Assembly: GCF_000507245.1 (NCBI RefSeq)
Contig: NC_023035.1
Coordinates: 1,589,501-1,653,500 of the forward strand
Reading direction: 5' to 3'
Source of the DNA: Salinispira pacifica
GTDB lineage: Bacteria; Spirochaetota; Spirochaetia; DSM-27196; Salinispiraceae
Length of the DNA stretch: 64,000 nucleotides
Below are positions 42,517-50,398 of the stretch, piece by piece. The notes beneath the pieces were generated by a model. It was not told where the DNA came from. It worked only from the letters and a program-made list of their open reading frames with translations, and searched no databases. Position 1 is the stretch's first letter. Each line of letters opens with the position of its first letter. The position numbers and the translations under genes were made by a program.

Positions 42517-43389
42517 TCAGCCGGCGGAAACCAACTCTTTCACCAACGGGTTGGGAAATCGGCGTCTGGGTACAATTGCGTAAAATGTTTCACGGATATC
42601 AGGGAGGCGATAAATTTCTTCCAGACTCCCGGATTCCAGTTCATCTTTCACCACAATAGGAGGGACTACCGCAAGAGCAGTTTTCTCCCTTGCCATGAGG
42701 CGCAGCATGGTCATATCGTTTATTTCCGCAGCGATGGTGGGATGTACATCCCAACGGTCCATGAGGGCATTGATGCTCATACGGATATTGCTTTCCATAC
42801 TGGGGAGCAGCAGGGGTTCCTCTTCCAACAGGTTTTTTAGTTCCCGGGTCTGATACTGCTTCTCCGGATCTCCCACCAGACTTACCGGCTGATGGGAGAT
42901 CAGGTGAGAAACCCATGGTGCGGATGAATCTCTTATGGGGGCATGGTTGGTGAGGGCAATATCAATACTGTGATTTTCCAGACTCTGAAGTAGGTACCCC
43001 AGGGACCCGGAAAGCACCTTCAGCTCAATTTCCGGCCGGCCCATCAGAGGACGGAGAAACCCGATTTGAAAATTCCGTGACAGAGTGGTAATTGCACCTA
43101 CCCTGAAGACGTTTCGTTCCACAGCATGATTATGGGTAAGCTGATGTAAAAGTTCTTCTCCGGTCTTGAAAATACTGTCAGCATAATCAAGTACCAGACG
43201 ACCGGCCTCCGAGAGAATGAGTTGTCTTCCCTGACGGAGAAAAAGCTGATGGCCCAACTGGGATTCCAGTATTTTGATTTGAACGGATAACGCCGACTGG
43301 CTGATATTCAGTTCCTCAGCAGCTTTATTCAGCTTCCCTTCATGGGCAACAAACCAGAAATATCTCAGATGATTATAGTTAATCGACAT
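42517..43389 (-). CDS. LysR-family regulator beside the bicarbonate transporter genes
   Basis: A 290-residue LysR regulator with HTH at ~5-60 (LNKAAEELNISQSALSVQIK, then ILESQLGHQLFLRQGR) and a C-terminal substrate-binding-like domain. The opening MSINYNHLRYFWFVAHEGK is reminiscent of NhaR-type members. It is divergent from the sbtA-sbtB-like pair with a 168-bp A+T-rich spacer, the standard arrangement for a LysR activator of its neighbour. The inducing metabolite is unknown. Confidence 0.88.
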   Translation of the reverse strand: MSINYNHLRYFWFVAHEGKLNKAAEELNISQSALSVQIKILESQLGHQLFLRQGRQLILSEAGRLVLDYADSIFKTGEELLHQLTHNHAVERNVFRVGAITTLSRNFQIGFLRPLMGRPEIELKVLSGSLGYLLQSLENHSIDIALTNHAPIRDSSAPWVSHLISHQPVSLVGDPEKQYQTRELKNLLEEEPLLLPSMESNIRMSINALMDRWDVHPTIAAEINDMTMLRLMAREKTALAVVPPIVVKDELESGSLEEIYRLPDIRETFYAIVPRRRFPNPLVKELVSAG

Positions 43390-43557
43390 GCTTCTATTCT
43401 ATTTTATATAAGTTTTTGAATCAAATATTGTAATTTTTATTATGACCAGTTTCCATTATTCTTCTCCATGAACAGTGAAGGTTACCGCCCCCGGCAGGCA
43501 CCAGCTGGAATGAGATGCCGAATACCATCCGGGGCGCATTTCTACAAGGAGGATATC

Positions 43558-44565
43558 ATGGAATGGTTAATGGGATTCGGATCCCGTTTTATCACCCAGC
43601 TTCAGTCGCCCACTCTGGCATTTCTCATTGGAGGTGCATTGATCGTGGCAATGGGAAGCAGGCTGAGCATTCCCAACTCGATATATCAGTTTATCATCTT
43701 TCTCCTGCTTATGCGGATAGGGATGAAAGGAGGTATTGAAATCAGAAGCGCTGAAATAGGTGAGATGCTTTTGCCGGCGGTATTTTCGGTGGCTGTCGGC
43801 ATTATCATTGTTTTATTGGGTACGGGGTTCTTCTCTCTTCTGGCCAGGGTGCGTTGGAGCGACGGGACCGCCACAGCCGGCCTATTCGGTGCGGTAAGTT
43901 CATCAACTCTGGCTGCCGCCATGGTCCTTTTAGAAGAGCAGGCAGTGTTTTTTGAAGCCTGGGTGCCTGCGCTCTACCCGTTCATGGATATTCCGGCTCT
44001 GATTTTAGCCATCGTGCTTTCCAAACTGGGCACAGAGAAGGCAGGTACCCGGACATCAGCTTCCACCAGGATTCTTGATGTGATTAAAGAAAGCATTCAG
44101 GGACCTGCCCTCTCCGCCCTGGTGTTGGGTCTGGCACTTGGTATTTTTGCCCGACCGGAATCGGTTCTCGAGGGCTTTTACAATCCTATTTTTCGCGGCC
44201 TGCTTTCGGTTCTCATGTTCATTCTGGGTATGGAAGCCTACTCCAGAATACGTGAGCTGAAACAGGTAGCTCATTGGTTCGCCCTGTACGCACTGGCCGC
44301 ACCCATTTTACATGGGCTTATCGGGTTCGCTCTGGGGTATGTTGCCCATATCCTGGCAGGGTTCAGTCCCGGCGGTGTGGTTCTCCTCTCGGTGATTGCC
44401 GCATCCAATTCTGATATTTCAGGACCGCCCACCCTCAGGGCAGGAATTCCTTCAGCCAATCCTTCAACCTATATCGGCGCGTCAACCAGCATTGGAACAC
44501 CTGTTGCGATCGGTATTTGCATCCCTTTGTTCGTTTCGCTGGCGGAGATGGTGTTTGGGGTATAA
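43558..44565 (+). CDS. sbtA: Sodium-dependent bicarbonate transporter, SbtA type
   Basis: A 335-residue membrane protein of the SbtA (DUF897) family with ~10 segments. Typical blocks are MRIGMKGGIEIR in the first half and AASNSDISGPPTLRAGIP, the Asn/Ser/Pro-rich substrate region, in the second. It imports bicarbonate with Na+ in cyanobacteria; here it may support carboxylation or pH homeostasis. ATG 43558 is chosen for AAGGAGG upstream. The PII-like sbtB gene follows after 23 bp. Assignment to the family is strong; bicarbonate as substrate is inherited from family knowledge. Confidence 0.88.
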   Translation: MEWLMGFGSRFITQLQSPTLAFLIGGALIVAMGSRLSIPNSIYQFIIFLLLMRIGMKGGIEIRSAEIGEMLLPAVFSVAVGIIIVLLGTGFFSLLARVRWSDGTATAGLFGAVSSSTLAAAMVLLEEQAVFFEAWVPALYPFMDIPALILAIVLSKLGTEKAGTRTSASTRILDVIKESIQGPALSALVLGLALGIFARPESVLEGFYNPIFRGLLSVLMFILGMEAYSRIRELKQVAHWFALYALAAPILHGLIGFALGYVAHILAGFSPGGVVLLSVIAASNSDISGPPTLRAGIPSANPSTYIGASTSIGTPVAIGICIPLFVSLAEMVFGV

Positions 44566-44588
44566 AGATAGATAATAGGAGGTAGAAG

Positions 44589-44906
44589 ATGTTTTACGAT
44601 GCAATCAAGCTGATAATAATTACAGAAAAACTGATATCCCGAAAGGTGTGCGAAATAATCGAGGAGCAGGGGGGCAAGGGCTACACCATGGTTCCCGCCG
44701 GGGGCAGGGGTCTGCATCATTTTCATGCAACCGATTCCCGGGCCAGTGTTGTGGACGATTTTACCGAATTGAAGATTGAAGTCATCCTTTCCCACAGAGA
44801 TCGGGCCGAAGCAATCGCTGAAAAGATCATGACGAGCCTGTTCCAGGATTATCCGGGCATTATCTACCTTGAGAATGTGAGGGTGATCCGCAAAGAGCGG
44901 TTTTAA
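44589..44906 (+). CDS. sbtB: PII-like regulator of SbtA
   Basis: A 105-residue PII-fold protein of the SbtB type. It has the T-loop region GGKGYTMVPAGGRGLHHF (~29-46) and a C-terminal IYLENVRVIRKERF strand. SbtB binds adenine nucleotides and docks on SbtA to gate it. I see no C-terminal CGPxGC redox loop, so control here is likely by nucleotide only. AGGAGG lies before the ATG; 23 bp after sbtA. Confidence 0.88.
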   Translation: MFYDAIKLIIITEKLISRKVCEIIEEQGGKGYTMVPAGGRGLHHFHATDSRASVVDDFTELKIEVILSHRDRAEAIAEKIMTSLFQDYPGIIYLENVRVIRKERF

Positions 44907-44943
44907 TGCCTGCCGAATATTAGTGCTTCAGTTTCAGTGAATA

Positions 44944-45633
44944 TCAATTCCCCGAAAAATCCCAGCCGGGCAGGGCTTGCTTCAATGCCCGGCTGTCCTG
45001 GAGGTTCAAGGGAGCAGACAATCCCTGGTAGTTCTGAAACATGGCTGGAGGAGGCTGACTTCCGCCCAGGCTCTGAAGAATATCCGGTGGAAGCTCCCGG
45101 GAGGGCCGGGAGGATTCCAGAATCTCCTGAAGTGTTCTCGCTTCTTCGCTTTCTACGTATACAGGTGCTTTCGGAATTTCCGAGAATCGGGAACTCAGGT
45201 TATATTCGTCCATCACCAGCCCCTGAAATACATAGTATTGTTCCAGGTTGGTATTTAATTGATTCAGCTGCTCGGCAGAAAGGCTCCCCCGATCAGTAAG
45301 CTGATCATTGAGACTGCGCATTGCCTCAAGGGTCTGCTTGGTATTTGCGGCAAGCACCTGGGTGGACTCTTCTATGGATTCAAGCAAAGTTACAATGGTT
45401 GCCTCTGCTTTTCGACCGGGATTCATTTCCGCCCATAAGCTGAGAAGTTCTTTCTTAGTTTCCACACTCCGCTCGGTATTGATCAGATCATAGAGCTGAA
45501 CGAACTCCTTCATCTTCTGGGTTGTATTGATCTGGTTGGCAATAAACAGGGGAACCGCAGCGGCAACAACAGTAATGATGATTTTCAGAAGTGATTCCAT
45601 GAAAAACTTTGTGCGCGGGGATAATTCAGACAT
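44944..45633 (-). CDS. Membrane-anchored protein with helical periplasmic or cytoplasmic domain
   Basis: A 229-residue protein with one hydrophobic helix at ~14-34 (LLKIIITVVAAAVPLFIANQ), then charged helices to ~130 and a Pro/Ser-rich tail. I recognise no family. The helix content suggests a coiled-coil or docking function near the membrane. GGAGG precedes the ATG. The last codons hold a 9-bp inverted repeat (44964-44972 with 44986-44994) followed on the minus strand by TTTTT, so the transcript may end inside or at the stop. Confidence 0.6.
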   Translation of the reverse strand: MSELSPRTKFFMESLLKIIITVVAAAVPLFIANQINTTQKMKEFVQLYDLINTERSVETKKELLSLWAEMNPGRKAEATIVTLLESIEESTQVLAANTKQTLEAMRSLNDQLTDRGSLSAEQLNQLNTNLEQYYVFQGLVMDEYNLSSRFSEIPKAPVYVESEEARTLQEILESSRPSRELPPDILQSLGGSQPPPAMFQNYQGLSAPLNLQDSRALKQALPGWDFSGN

Positions 45634-46000
45634 TGTGCCACCTCCGTAATTTCATCCGGCTATTCAGCCGATTATTCAGCAGCCGGCTATTCAGCCGGTT
45701 AATCTGGATAGAACGTGTATAAGGATAAAAAGGCGGGATGTGCAAATGGTTCCTGCATAACCATACACCTGCACCTATTATGACTCAAGGTTCAAAAGCT
45801 TCGATTTATTGAATATCTGAAAACTAGATCTGAAAGAAGAGCACTATACTCTTTCCGGTGACATAATGCTGAATCAGAGGTGTTTCAGTCTCAAATCCGC
45901 CCATGCTGGCGGATCCAATACCATATTGGCACTATGAAGTTTGAACCTTGGAAACAGCGTCACAAATATACACTCTGGGTTTTTTACTGCTTTATCTGCT
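45634..46000. repeat. Gene-free stretch with a duplicated 15-mer and a hairpin
   Basis: CCGGCTATTCAGCCG occurs at 45656-45670 and 45683-45697 with ATTATTCAGCAG-like filler between. Further right, ATCCGCC (45895-45901) pairs with GGCGGAT (45908-45914). The remaining bases are A+T-rich; TACACTC and similar words give no convincing promoter. No gene supported. Confidence 0.6.
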
Positions 46001-46474
46001 TTATCTGCTATCAGCTTTGCTTCCAGCTGCTTTCTCTGCAGCGGTTTTTATATCTTCCAGATCCTGCTTCAGTCCGTTTATTGTGGCTTTTTTAAACATC
46101 CAACCCATCAGGATGTTCATCAGCTTCGCCGCAACAGAATTGGACGTTCCCTGAAAGCTCATGGTGAGCAGGGTGCCCGAATCATTCTCCTGAAGTTCGA
46201 ATTTGCTGGTATACACTGCTCCGTGACTTTCGGCTCTGGTGGTATAGAAGTGCGGTTTTTCAATATCGGTTATCCACATTACTTCGGTCGCCTCTTTTCC
46301 GAACATGGTTCTGGTCTCCCGCCATTTAAACCCCAGCAGGTTTGCATTCCCCTGTTCGAGGACCTCGATTTTTTCAATTGCAGAGATGGTGAAGATTGAG
46401 CGGGGGATGTCGGTGATAATATCCCACACCGTTTCCCGGTCTGCTGCAATGTGAATGGGTAATGATATGTTCAT
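46001..46474 (-). CDS. SRPBCC-family (START-like) lipid/ligand-binding protein
   Basis: A 157-residue protein with the SRPBCC opening NISLPIHIAADRETVWDIIT and the later MSFQGTSNSVAAKLMNILMG. Members of the superfamily hold a hydrophobic ligand in a helix-grip cavity; polyketide cyclase/dehydrase-like members are closest in style. Start ATG 46474 is chosen because AAGGAGG lies upstream; the open frame continues 23 codons further without one. It is divergent from the NmrA-MarR-MATE operon. Function unspecified. Confidence 0.82.
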   Translation of the reverse strand: MNISLPIHIAADRETVWDIITDIPRSIFTISAIEKIEVLEQGNANLLGFKWRETRTMFGKEATEVMWITDIEKPHFYTTRAESHGAVYTSKFELQENDSGTLLTMSFQGTSNSVAAKLMNILMGWMFKKATINGLKQDLEDIKTAAEKAAGSKADSR

Positions 46475-46573
46475 CTCTTCCTCCTTCAGAGAAAAACTGT
46501 TCCATACGGTTTTGTGAATGAAATGCCCATGCCCCTCTACCATTCAGTATACGTGATGCTGATAAAAATTTCC

Positions 46574-46622
46574 TTGACCCGGGCACCATGATTACCTATT
46601 ATTTACATAGCTAATTATTAGC
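46574..46622 (+). promoter_or_regulatory. Promoter with MarR-type operator for the NmrA-MarR-MATE operon
   Basis: TTGACC at 46574-46579, a 17-bp spacer and TATTAT at 46597-46602. Right at the expected start of transcription lies the palindrome GCTAAT-T-ATTAGC (46610-46622). It is the probable binding site of the MarR protein encoded second in the operon, giving autorepression. Confidence 0.7.
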
Positions 46623-46645
46623 ACTACTAAACAAAAGGAGATAAT

Positions 46646-47527
46646 ATGTCTGATGCGGTATTAGTTATTGGAGCGTCCGGTACCCAGGGTGGAGCTGCCG
46701 CCCGTATCCTGCTCAAGCAGGGTTTTCATGTGCTTGCCGGAGCCAGAAATGTTCAGCGCCTCAGCGCACTTGAAGGGGAAGGTGCCGAAGCAGTGCATGT
46801 GGATCTGAATGAACCGTCCACTGTAAAGCAGGCGGGTGGGAAGGCCAGGTTCGCATACTTCCACATGCCCATGTCCGTAAGCGGTCCCGGATCGGTGGAA
46901 ACTGAACGGAACGCCCTGACTGCCCTTCTTGACGCAGGTGTGGAACATATTGTGTACAATACGGGTTTTGCGCTTCCGCCGGAACCTGTGGGTTCACCCA
47001 TGGATGAACGGATTAAACTTCTCCAGGATTTTCTTCAGGGAGGGAAGGTGACGGTTCTGGTTCCAACCGGATATTTGGAAAATTTCAATGCGCCATGGTC
47101 TGCACCCCGAATAGCCCGGGGGGAACTGCTGTATCCTCAAAAAGAGGATCTGAAAGTAGCCTGGGTAACCAATGAAGATCTGGGCCGCTGTGCCGCAGCG
47201 GCGTTCAACACCCCTAAGTCCCGGGGGCGCTGGCTGAGAGTAGCAGGTCCGCAGGAGCTGAATTTCAACCAGGCTGCAGATGAGCTGGGTCGGGCGCTGG
47301 GCAAAGAGGTGACCTTTCACAGAATCAGCGGGAAAGAGTACGCCGAACTTTTAGCCCCTCACCTGGGAGAGCAGTTGGCTCAGATGATCGGTCATGGGTA
47401 TGAACAGATGGGGGAGACACAGAATCCTCTTATGACCCCGGACACTTCCGAAACAGAATCTCTGCTGGGTGTACAATTTACCTCCCTCTATGATTGGGCC
47501 CGCAGTCGGGACGAATGGAAGAGTTAG
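46646..47527 (+). CDS. NmrA-like NAD(P)-binding protein
   Basis: A 293-residue Rossmann-fold protein of the NmrA/atypical SDR group. The dinucleotide motif is VIGASGTQGG (7-16) and the chain continues with ARNVQRLSALEGEGAEAVHV. No catalytic YxxxK is evident, so it may be a redox sensor or a reductase of quinone type. AAGGAG lies 7 bp before the ATG. First gene of a three-gene operon with a MarR regulator and a MATE exporter, which suggests a role in response to a toxic or redox-active compound. Confidence 0.85.
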   Translation: MSDAVLVIGASGTQGGAAARILLKQGFHVLAGARNVQRLSALEGEGAEAVHVDLNEPSTVKQAGGKARFAYFHMPMSVSGPGSVETERNALTALLDAGVEHIVYNTGFALPPEPVGSPMDERIKLLQDFLQGGKVTVLVPTGYLENFNAPWSAPRIARGELLYPQKEDLKVAWVTNEDLGRCAAAAFNTPKSRGRWLRVAGPQELNFNQAADELGRALGKEVTFHRISGKEYAELLAPHLGEQLAQMIGHGYEQMGETQNPLMTPDTSETESLLGVQFTSLYDWARSRDEWKS

Positions 47528-47529
47528 GA

Positions 47530-48099
47530 ATGAACCAACCTGAGAGCAGTTCGCTGGCCCATCTCCTCCTTGAAACCATGCCTGCAATCATGGGACAGAT
47601 CGGTTCAACTCTTCGAAGGGAAGCTCCGGTATCCCAACAGCTGCAGTTCCATATCCTGCGCAAGCTCAGGGAAGGACCCAAAGCCCTGGCGGATCTGGCC
47701 AGGGTGAACTCTGTCCGGCTGCCCACCATGTCAAGAAGCATTGAAGCCATGGTCAACCACGGCTGGGTGGAGCGTTTCCATGAGGCGGGAGACAGGCGCA
47801 CGGTGCATGTAAGGATCACCCCCCGGGGAAATACCGTGCTGCAGGAAACCGAAGCCATCGGAATAGACAAAGCCGAAGATCTTTTATCCGGGCTCAGCAG
47901 TTCGGAGAGAAAGGGACTGATATCTGCATTGTCGAAAATACAAGCCAGACTGGATGAAGCCAAACAGGTTGAAGCAGAACAGGCTGGAAAAGACGGGTCA
48001 ACGCCCTGCGGTGGAGAAGTAGCAGAAGTAACAATCGAGGCTGTTACTGACCGCAGCAAAATATCATTAAAAAAGAAATCTGAAGAGGAAAAAGAATGA
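47530..48099 (+). CDS. MarR-family regulator of the NmrA-MATE operon
   Basis: A 189-residue MarR protein. The winged HTH is at ~50-105 (ALADLARVNSVRLPTMSRSI, then the DRRTVHVRITPRG wing). The C-terminal ~45 residues are a charged, low-complexity extension (KSEEEKE end) beyond the usual length of ~140-150. ATG 47530 follows the NmrA stop by 2 bp and has TTAGGA upstream; the ATG at 47515 would overlap. Probably binds GCTAAT-T-ATTAGC at 46610-46622. It overlaps the MATE gene by 4 bp. Confidence 0.88.
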   Translation: MNQPESSSLAHLLLETMPAIMGQIGSTLRREAPVSQQLQFHILRKLREGPKALADLARVNSVRLPTMSRSIEAMVNHGWVERFHEAGDRRTVHVRITPRGNTVLQETEAIGIDKAEDLLSGLSSSERKGLISALSKIQARLDEAKQVEAEQAGKDGSTPCGGEVAEVTIEAVTDRSKISLKKKSEEEKE

Positions 48100-49454
48100 A
48101 ACGACCTGATATGATACACGACAGCGTGGGGTGGGCCCTGTTCAGGCTCCTGTTGCCCATGATTCCAGGAACTCTGAGCATTGTATTATTTAATCTCGCC
48201 GACACCTATTTTGTGGGCCAGCTGGGATCATTGCCCCTTGCAGCCATGAGTTTTTCCTTTCCGGTGGTCCTGATTTCCGGCGGCCTGTCCATGGGGCTTG
48301 GCATCGGTACTACAGCTCATGTATCCAATGCATTGGGAGCCGGTGACCGTGAGTCGGCTAAAAGAATCAGTTCCCAGTCGCATCTATTGGCCTTTCTGAT
48401 TGTGCTTTTCCTGTCTGCGGCCGGATTGCTGACAATTGAACCGTTTTTCAGCGCTTTGGGAGCCGATGCGGAAACCCTGCCGCTGATTCGTGAATATATG
48501 ACTATATGGTATTCCGGTCTTCCCTTCGTTGTACTTCCCATGATCGGGATAAATGTGCTCCAGGCCACCGGCGATACAAAAACTCCCGGCATAGTGCTGA
48601 CGTTGTCGGTTATTTTAAATATCGCCCTGGACCCGCTGCTGATTTTTGGTATCGGCCCCATTCCACAAATGGGAATAGCAGGAGCGGCAACTGCAACGGT
48701 GATCAGCAGGGCTTCAAGTTTCCTGATTGTGGGGTATGTAATCATACGCAGAGAAAAGCTTCTCTCTCTGAATTTCGGAAATTTCCGGTCCATGCTGAAA
48801 GAATGGGGGGAAGTGCTTTTTATCGGGATACCTGCAGCTGCAACCAATATTTTGCTTCCCATATCTCAGGGGATCATCACCCGGATTGTCTCGGAATATG
48901 GTACTGAAGCTGTTGCAGGGTTCGGAGCCGCCACAAGAGTAGAGAGTTTTGCACTGGTCCTGGTTTTAAGCCTCAGCATGATCATTACGCCCTTCGTGGG
49001 AAGAAACCTTGGTGCCGGCAGAGGGGACAGGGTACGAAAGGCTCAGCTTCGGGGCTCCCAGTTCTCCCTTGTATGGGGGGCTGTAGTATTAGTGGTTTTT
49101 CTTCTCGCTGCGTCTCCCATCGCATCATTGTTTAACGATGATCCCCGGGTGGTCCAGGTTACTGCCATGTATCTCAGGATAGTTGCTGTGAGCTTCGGCG
49201 TGTTGGGACTGGTCAATATCAGCGCCGCCGCACTGAACGGTCTCAGGCGGCCTCTTCTGGCCGCAGGGATAGCGGCGATACGCATGTTTATATTCTATGT
49301 GCCCCTGGCTTTGGCGGGGAGTGCCCTGTTCGGACTTCCGGGTGTTTTCGCCGGCGCAGCCCTGGGAAATATTCTGGGGGGTATCAGCGCATTTGTCTGG
49401 TTTAGGAGGCTGCCGGTGCAGGCCGAAATATCCCAGCAGCGAAAAGCCGTATAG
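48096..49454 (+). CDS. MATE-family multidrug exporter
   Basis: A 452-residue MATE transporter with 12 hydrophobic segments and typical blocks LFNLADTYFVGQLGSLPLAA and MIGINVLQATGDTKTPG. It uses Na+ or H+ to export cationic compounds. It is translationally coupled (4-bp overlap) to the MarR gene and probably is its target. Full length, no defects. Confidence 0.92.
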   Translation: MKRPDMIHDSVGWALFRLLLPMIPGTLSIVLFNLADTYFVGQLGSLPLAAMSFSFPVVLISGGLSMGLGIGTTAHVSNALGAGDRESAKRISSQSHLLAFLIVLFLSAAGLLTIEPFFSALGADAETLPLIREYMTIWYSGLPFVVLPMIGINVLQATGDTKTPGIVLTLSVILNIALDPLLIFGIGPIPQMGIAGAATATVISRASSFLIVGYVIIRREKLLSLNFGNFRSMLKEWGEVLFIGIPAAATNILLPISQGIITRIVSEYGTEAVAGFGAATRVESFALVLVLSLSMIITPFVGRNLGAGRGDRVRKAQLRGSQFSLVWGAVVLVVFLLAASPIASLFNDDPRVVQVTAMYLRIVAVSFGVLGLVNISAAALNGLRRPLLAAGIAAIRMFIFYVPLALAGSALFGLPGVFAGAALGNILGGISAFVWFRRLPVQAEISQQRKAV

Positions 49455-49477
49455 TGCAGAAAACATGACTAAATAAC

Positions 49478-49530
49478 TTGACAATGTTTACATTAAACCC
49501 TATATTGTTACTATACTAGCTTTAGTATAG
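49478..49530 (+). promoter_or_regulatory. Peroxiredoxin promoter with downstream inverted repeat
   Basis: TTGACA at 49478-49483, a 17-bp spacer and TATATT at 49501-49506 make a strong promoter. CTATACT (49511-49517) and AGTATAG (49524-49530) form an inverted repeat that covers the transcript start and touches the AGGAGG ribosome binding site. A redox or metal regulator could bind the DNA, or the hairpin could limit ribosome access. Confidence 0.7.
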
Positions 49531-49541
49531 GAGGTGCCGAT

Positions 49542-50174
49542 ATGGCTCTACGACTTGGAGATGAAGCGCCGAATTTTACGGTGGATTCCACAGAAGGTGA
49601 GATTCGGTTTCATGATTTTATTGACGGAAAATGGGCGGTTCTGTTCTCACACCCTGCTGACTACACTCCCGTGTGTACCACAGAACTGGGGCGGGTCGCC
49701 CAGTTGAAAGATGAGTTCGCGAAACGGAATACCCGGGTGCTGGCTCTCAGCGTCGATCCCCTGGATTCTCACAAGGGTTGGATTGGAGATATCAACGAAA
49801 CCCAATCCACAGAGGTGAACTATCCAATTCTGGCGGATTCGGACAGGAAGGTTGCAGAACTGTACGACATGCTCCATCCCAATGCGGAAGCAAAGGCAAC
49901 GGTGCGCTCGGTATTTATCATCGGACCGGATAAGAAGATCAAGCTGACTCTGACCTATCCGCCCTCCACAGGCAGGAATTTCGACGAAATTCTCAGAGTC
50001 ATAGACAGTCTGCAGCTCACCGCCGACTTTCAGGTTGCAACACCCGCTGACTGGAAGCAGGGAGAAGATGTGGTTGTGTCACCTGCAGTCCCCGACAGCG
50101 AACTGGAATCCCGATTTCCAAGCGGCGTGCGGAAGGTAAAACCCTATCTTCGCTATACGAAACAGCCTGTGTAA
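49542..50174 (+). CDS. 1-Cys peroxiredoxin (Prx6 type)
   Basis: A 210-residue peroxiredoxin with the active site PADYTPVCTTELG and peroxidatic C45. The long C-terminal domain and PPSTGRNFDEILRVIDSLQL are characteristic of the Prx6/1-Cys subgroup, and no resolving cysteine is seen. It reduces hydrogen peroxide and organic or lipid peroxides in the cytoplasm. Monocistronic, with a strong promoter and terminator. AGGAGG lies 7 bp before the ATG. Confidence 0.95.
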   Translation: MALRLGDEAPNFTVDSTEGEIRFHDFIDGKWAVLFSHPADYTPVCTTELGRVAQLKDEFAKRNTRVLALSVDPLDSHKGWIGDINETQSTEVNYPILADSDRKVAELYDMLHPNAEAKATVRSVFIIGPDKKIKLTLTYPPSTGRNFDEILRVIDSLQLTADFQVATPADWKQGEDVVVSPAVPDSELESRFPSGVRKVKPYLRYTKQPV

Positions 50175-50217
50175 GCTGCAGGTTGTTGGGGGCTGTGAAC
50201 AATAATAGTCGATACCG

Positions 50218-50245
50218 AGGGCCGGTACACCATGCCGGCCCTTTT
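50218..50245 (+). terminator. Rho-independent terminator of the peroxiredoxin gene
   Basis: GGGCCGG (50219-50225) pairs with CCGGCCC (50235-50241) over a 9-nt loop, followed by TTTT. It lies 45 bp after the stop codon. Confidence 0.8.
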
Positions 50246-50249
50246 AGCA

Positions 50250-50388
50250 GTGCACCAAAGCTTGTGAAGGAATATGATTTTGGGGCCGGTAGTAAATTCC
50301 CACTCTCCATGTGGGGCCTTATAAAAAAATCAACCCCATATCTGTGCTAAAAATGTCAGAAAACAGGTTTTCACAAGCTTCTGTGCAC
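50250..50388. repeat. Inverted pair of the 20-bp repeat element
   Basis: The left arm at 50250-50268 (GTGCACCAAAGCTTGTGAA) is the near reverse complement, with two mismatches, of the right arm at 50370-50388. The right arm plus one base is identical to 27956-27975. The ~100 bp between carries no gene. Whether it is a REP-type element or the edge of a small mobile unit cannot be decided here. Confidence 0.6.
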
Positions 50389-50398
50389 TGTATATATG

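Noticed and set aside
44964-44994. Plus-strand terminator for sbtB
   Set aside because: The 9-bp stem lies in the coding end of the opposite-strand gene and has a T-run only on the minus strand, so it was noted with that gene instead.
50250-50388. Integron attC or dif site
   Set aside because: No GTTRRRY core for attC, no 28-bp dif consensus and no integrase nearby.
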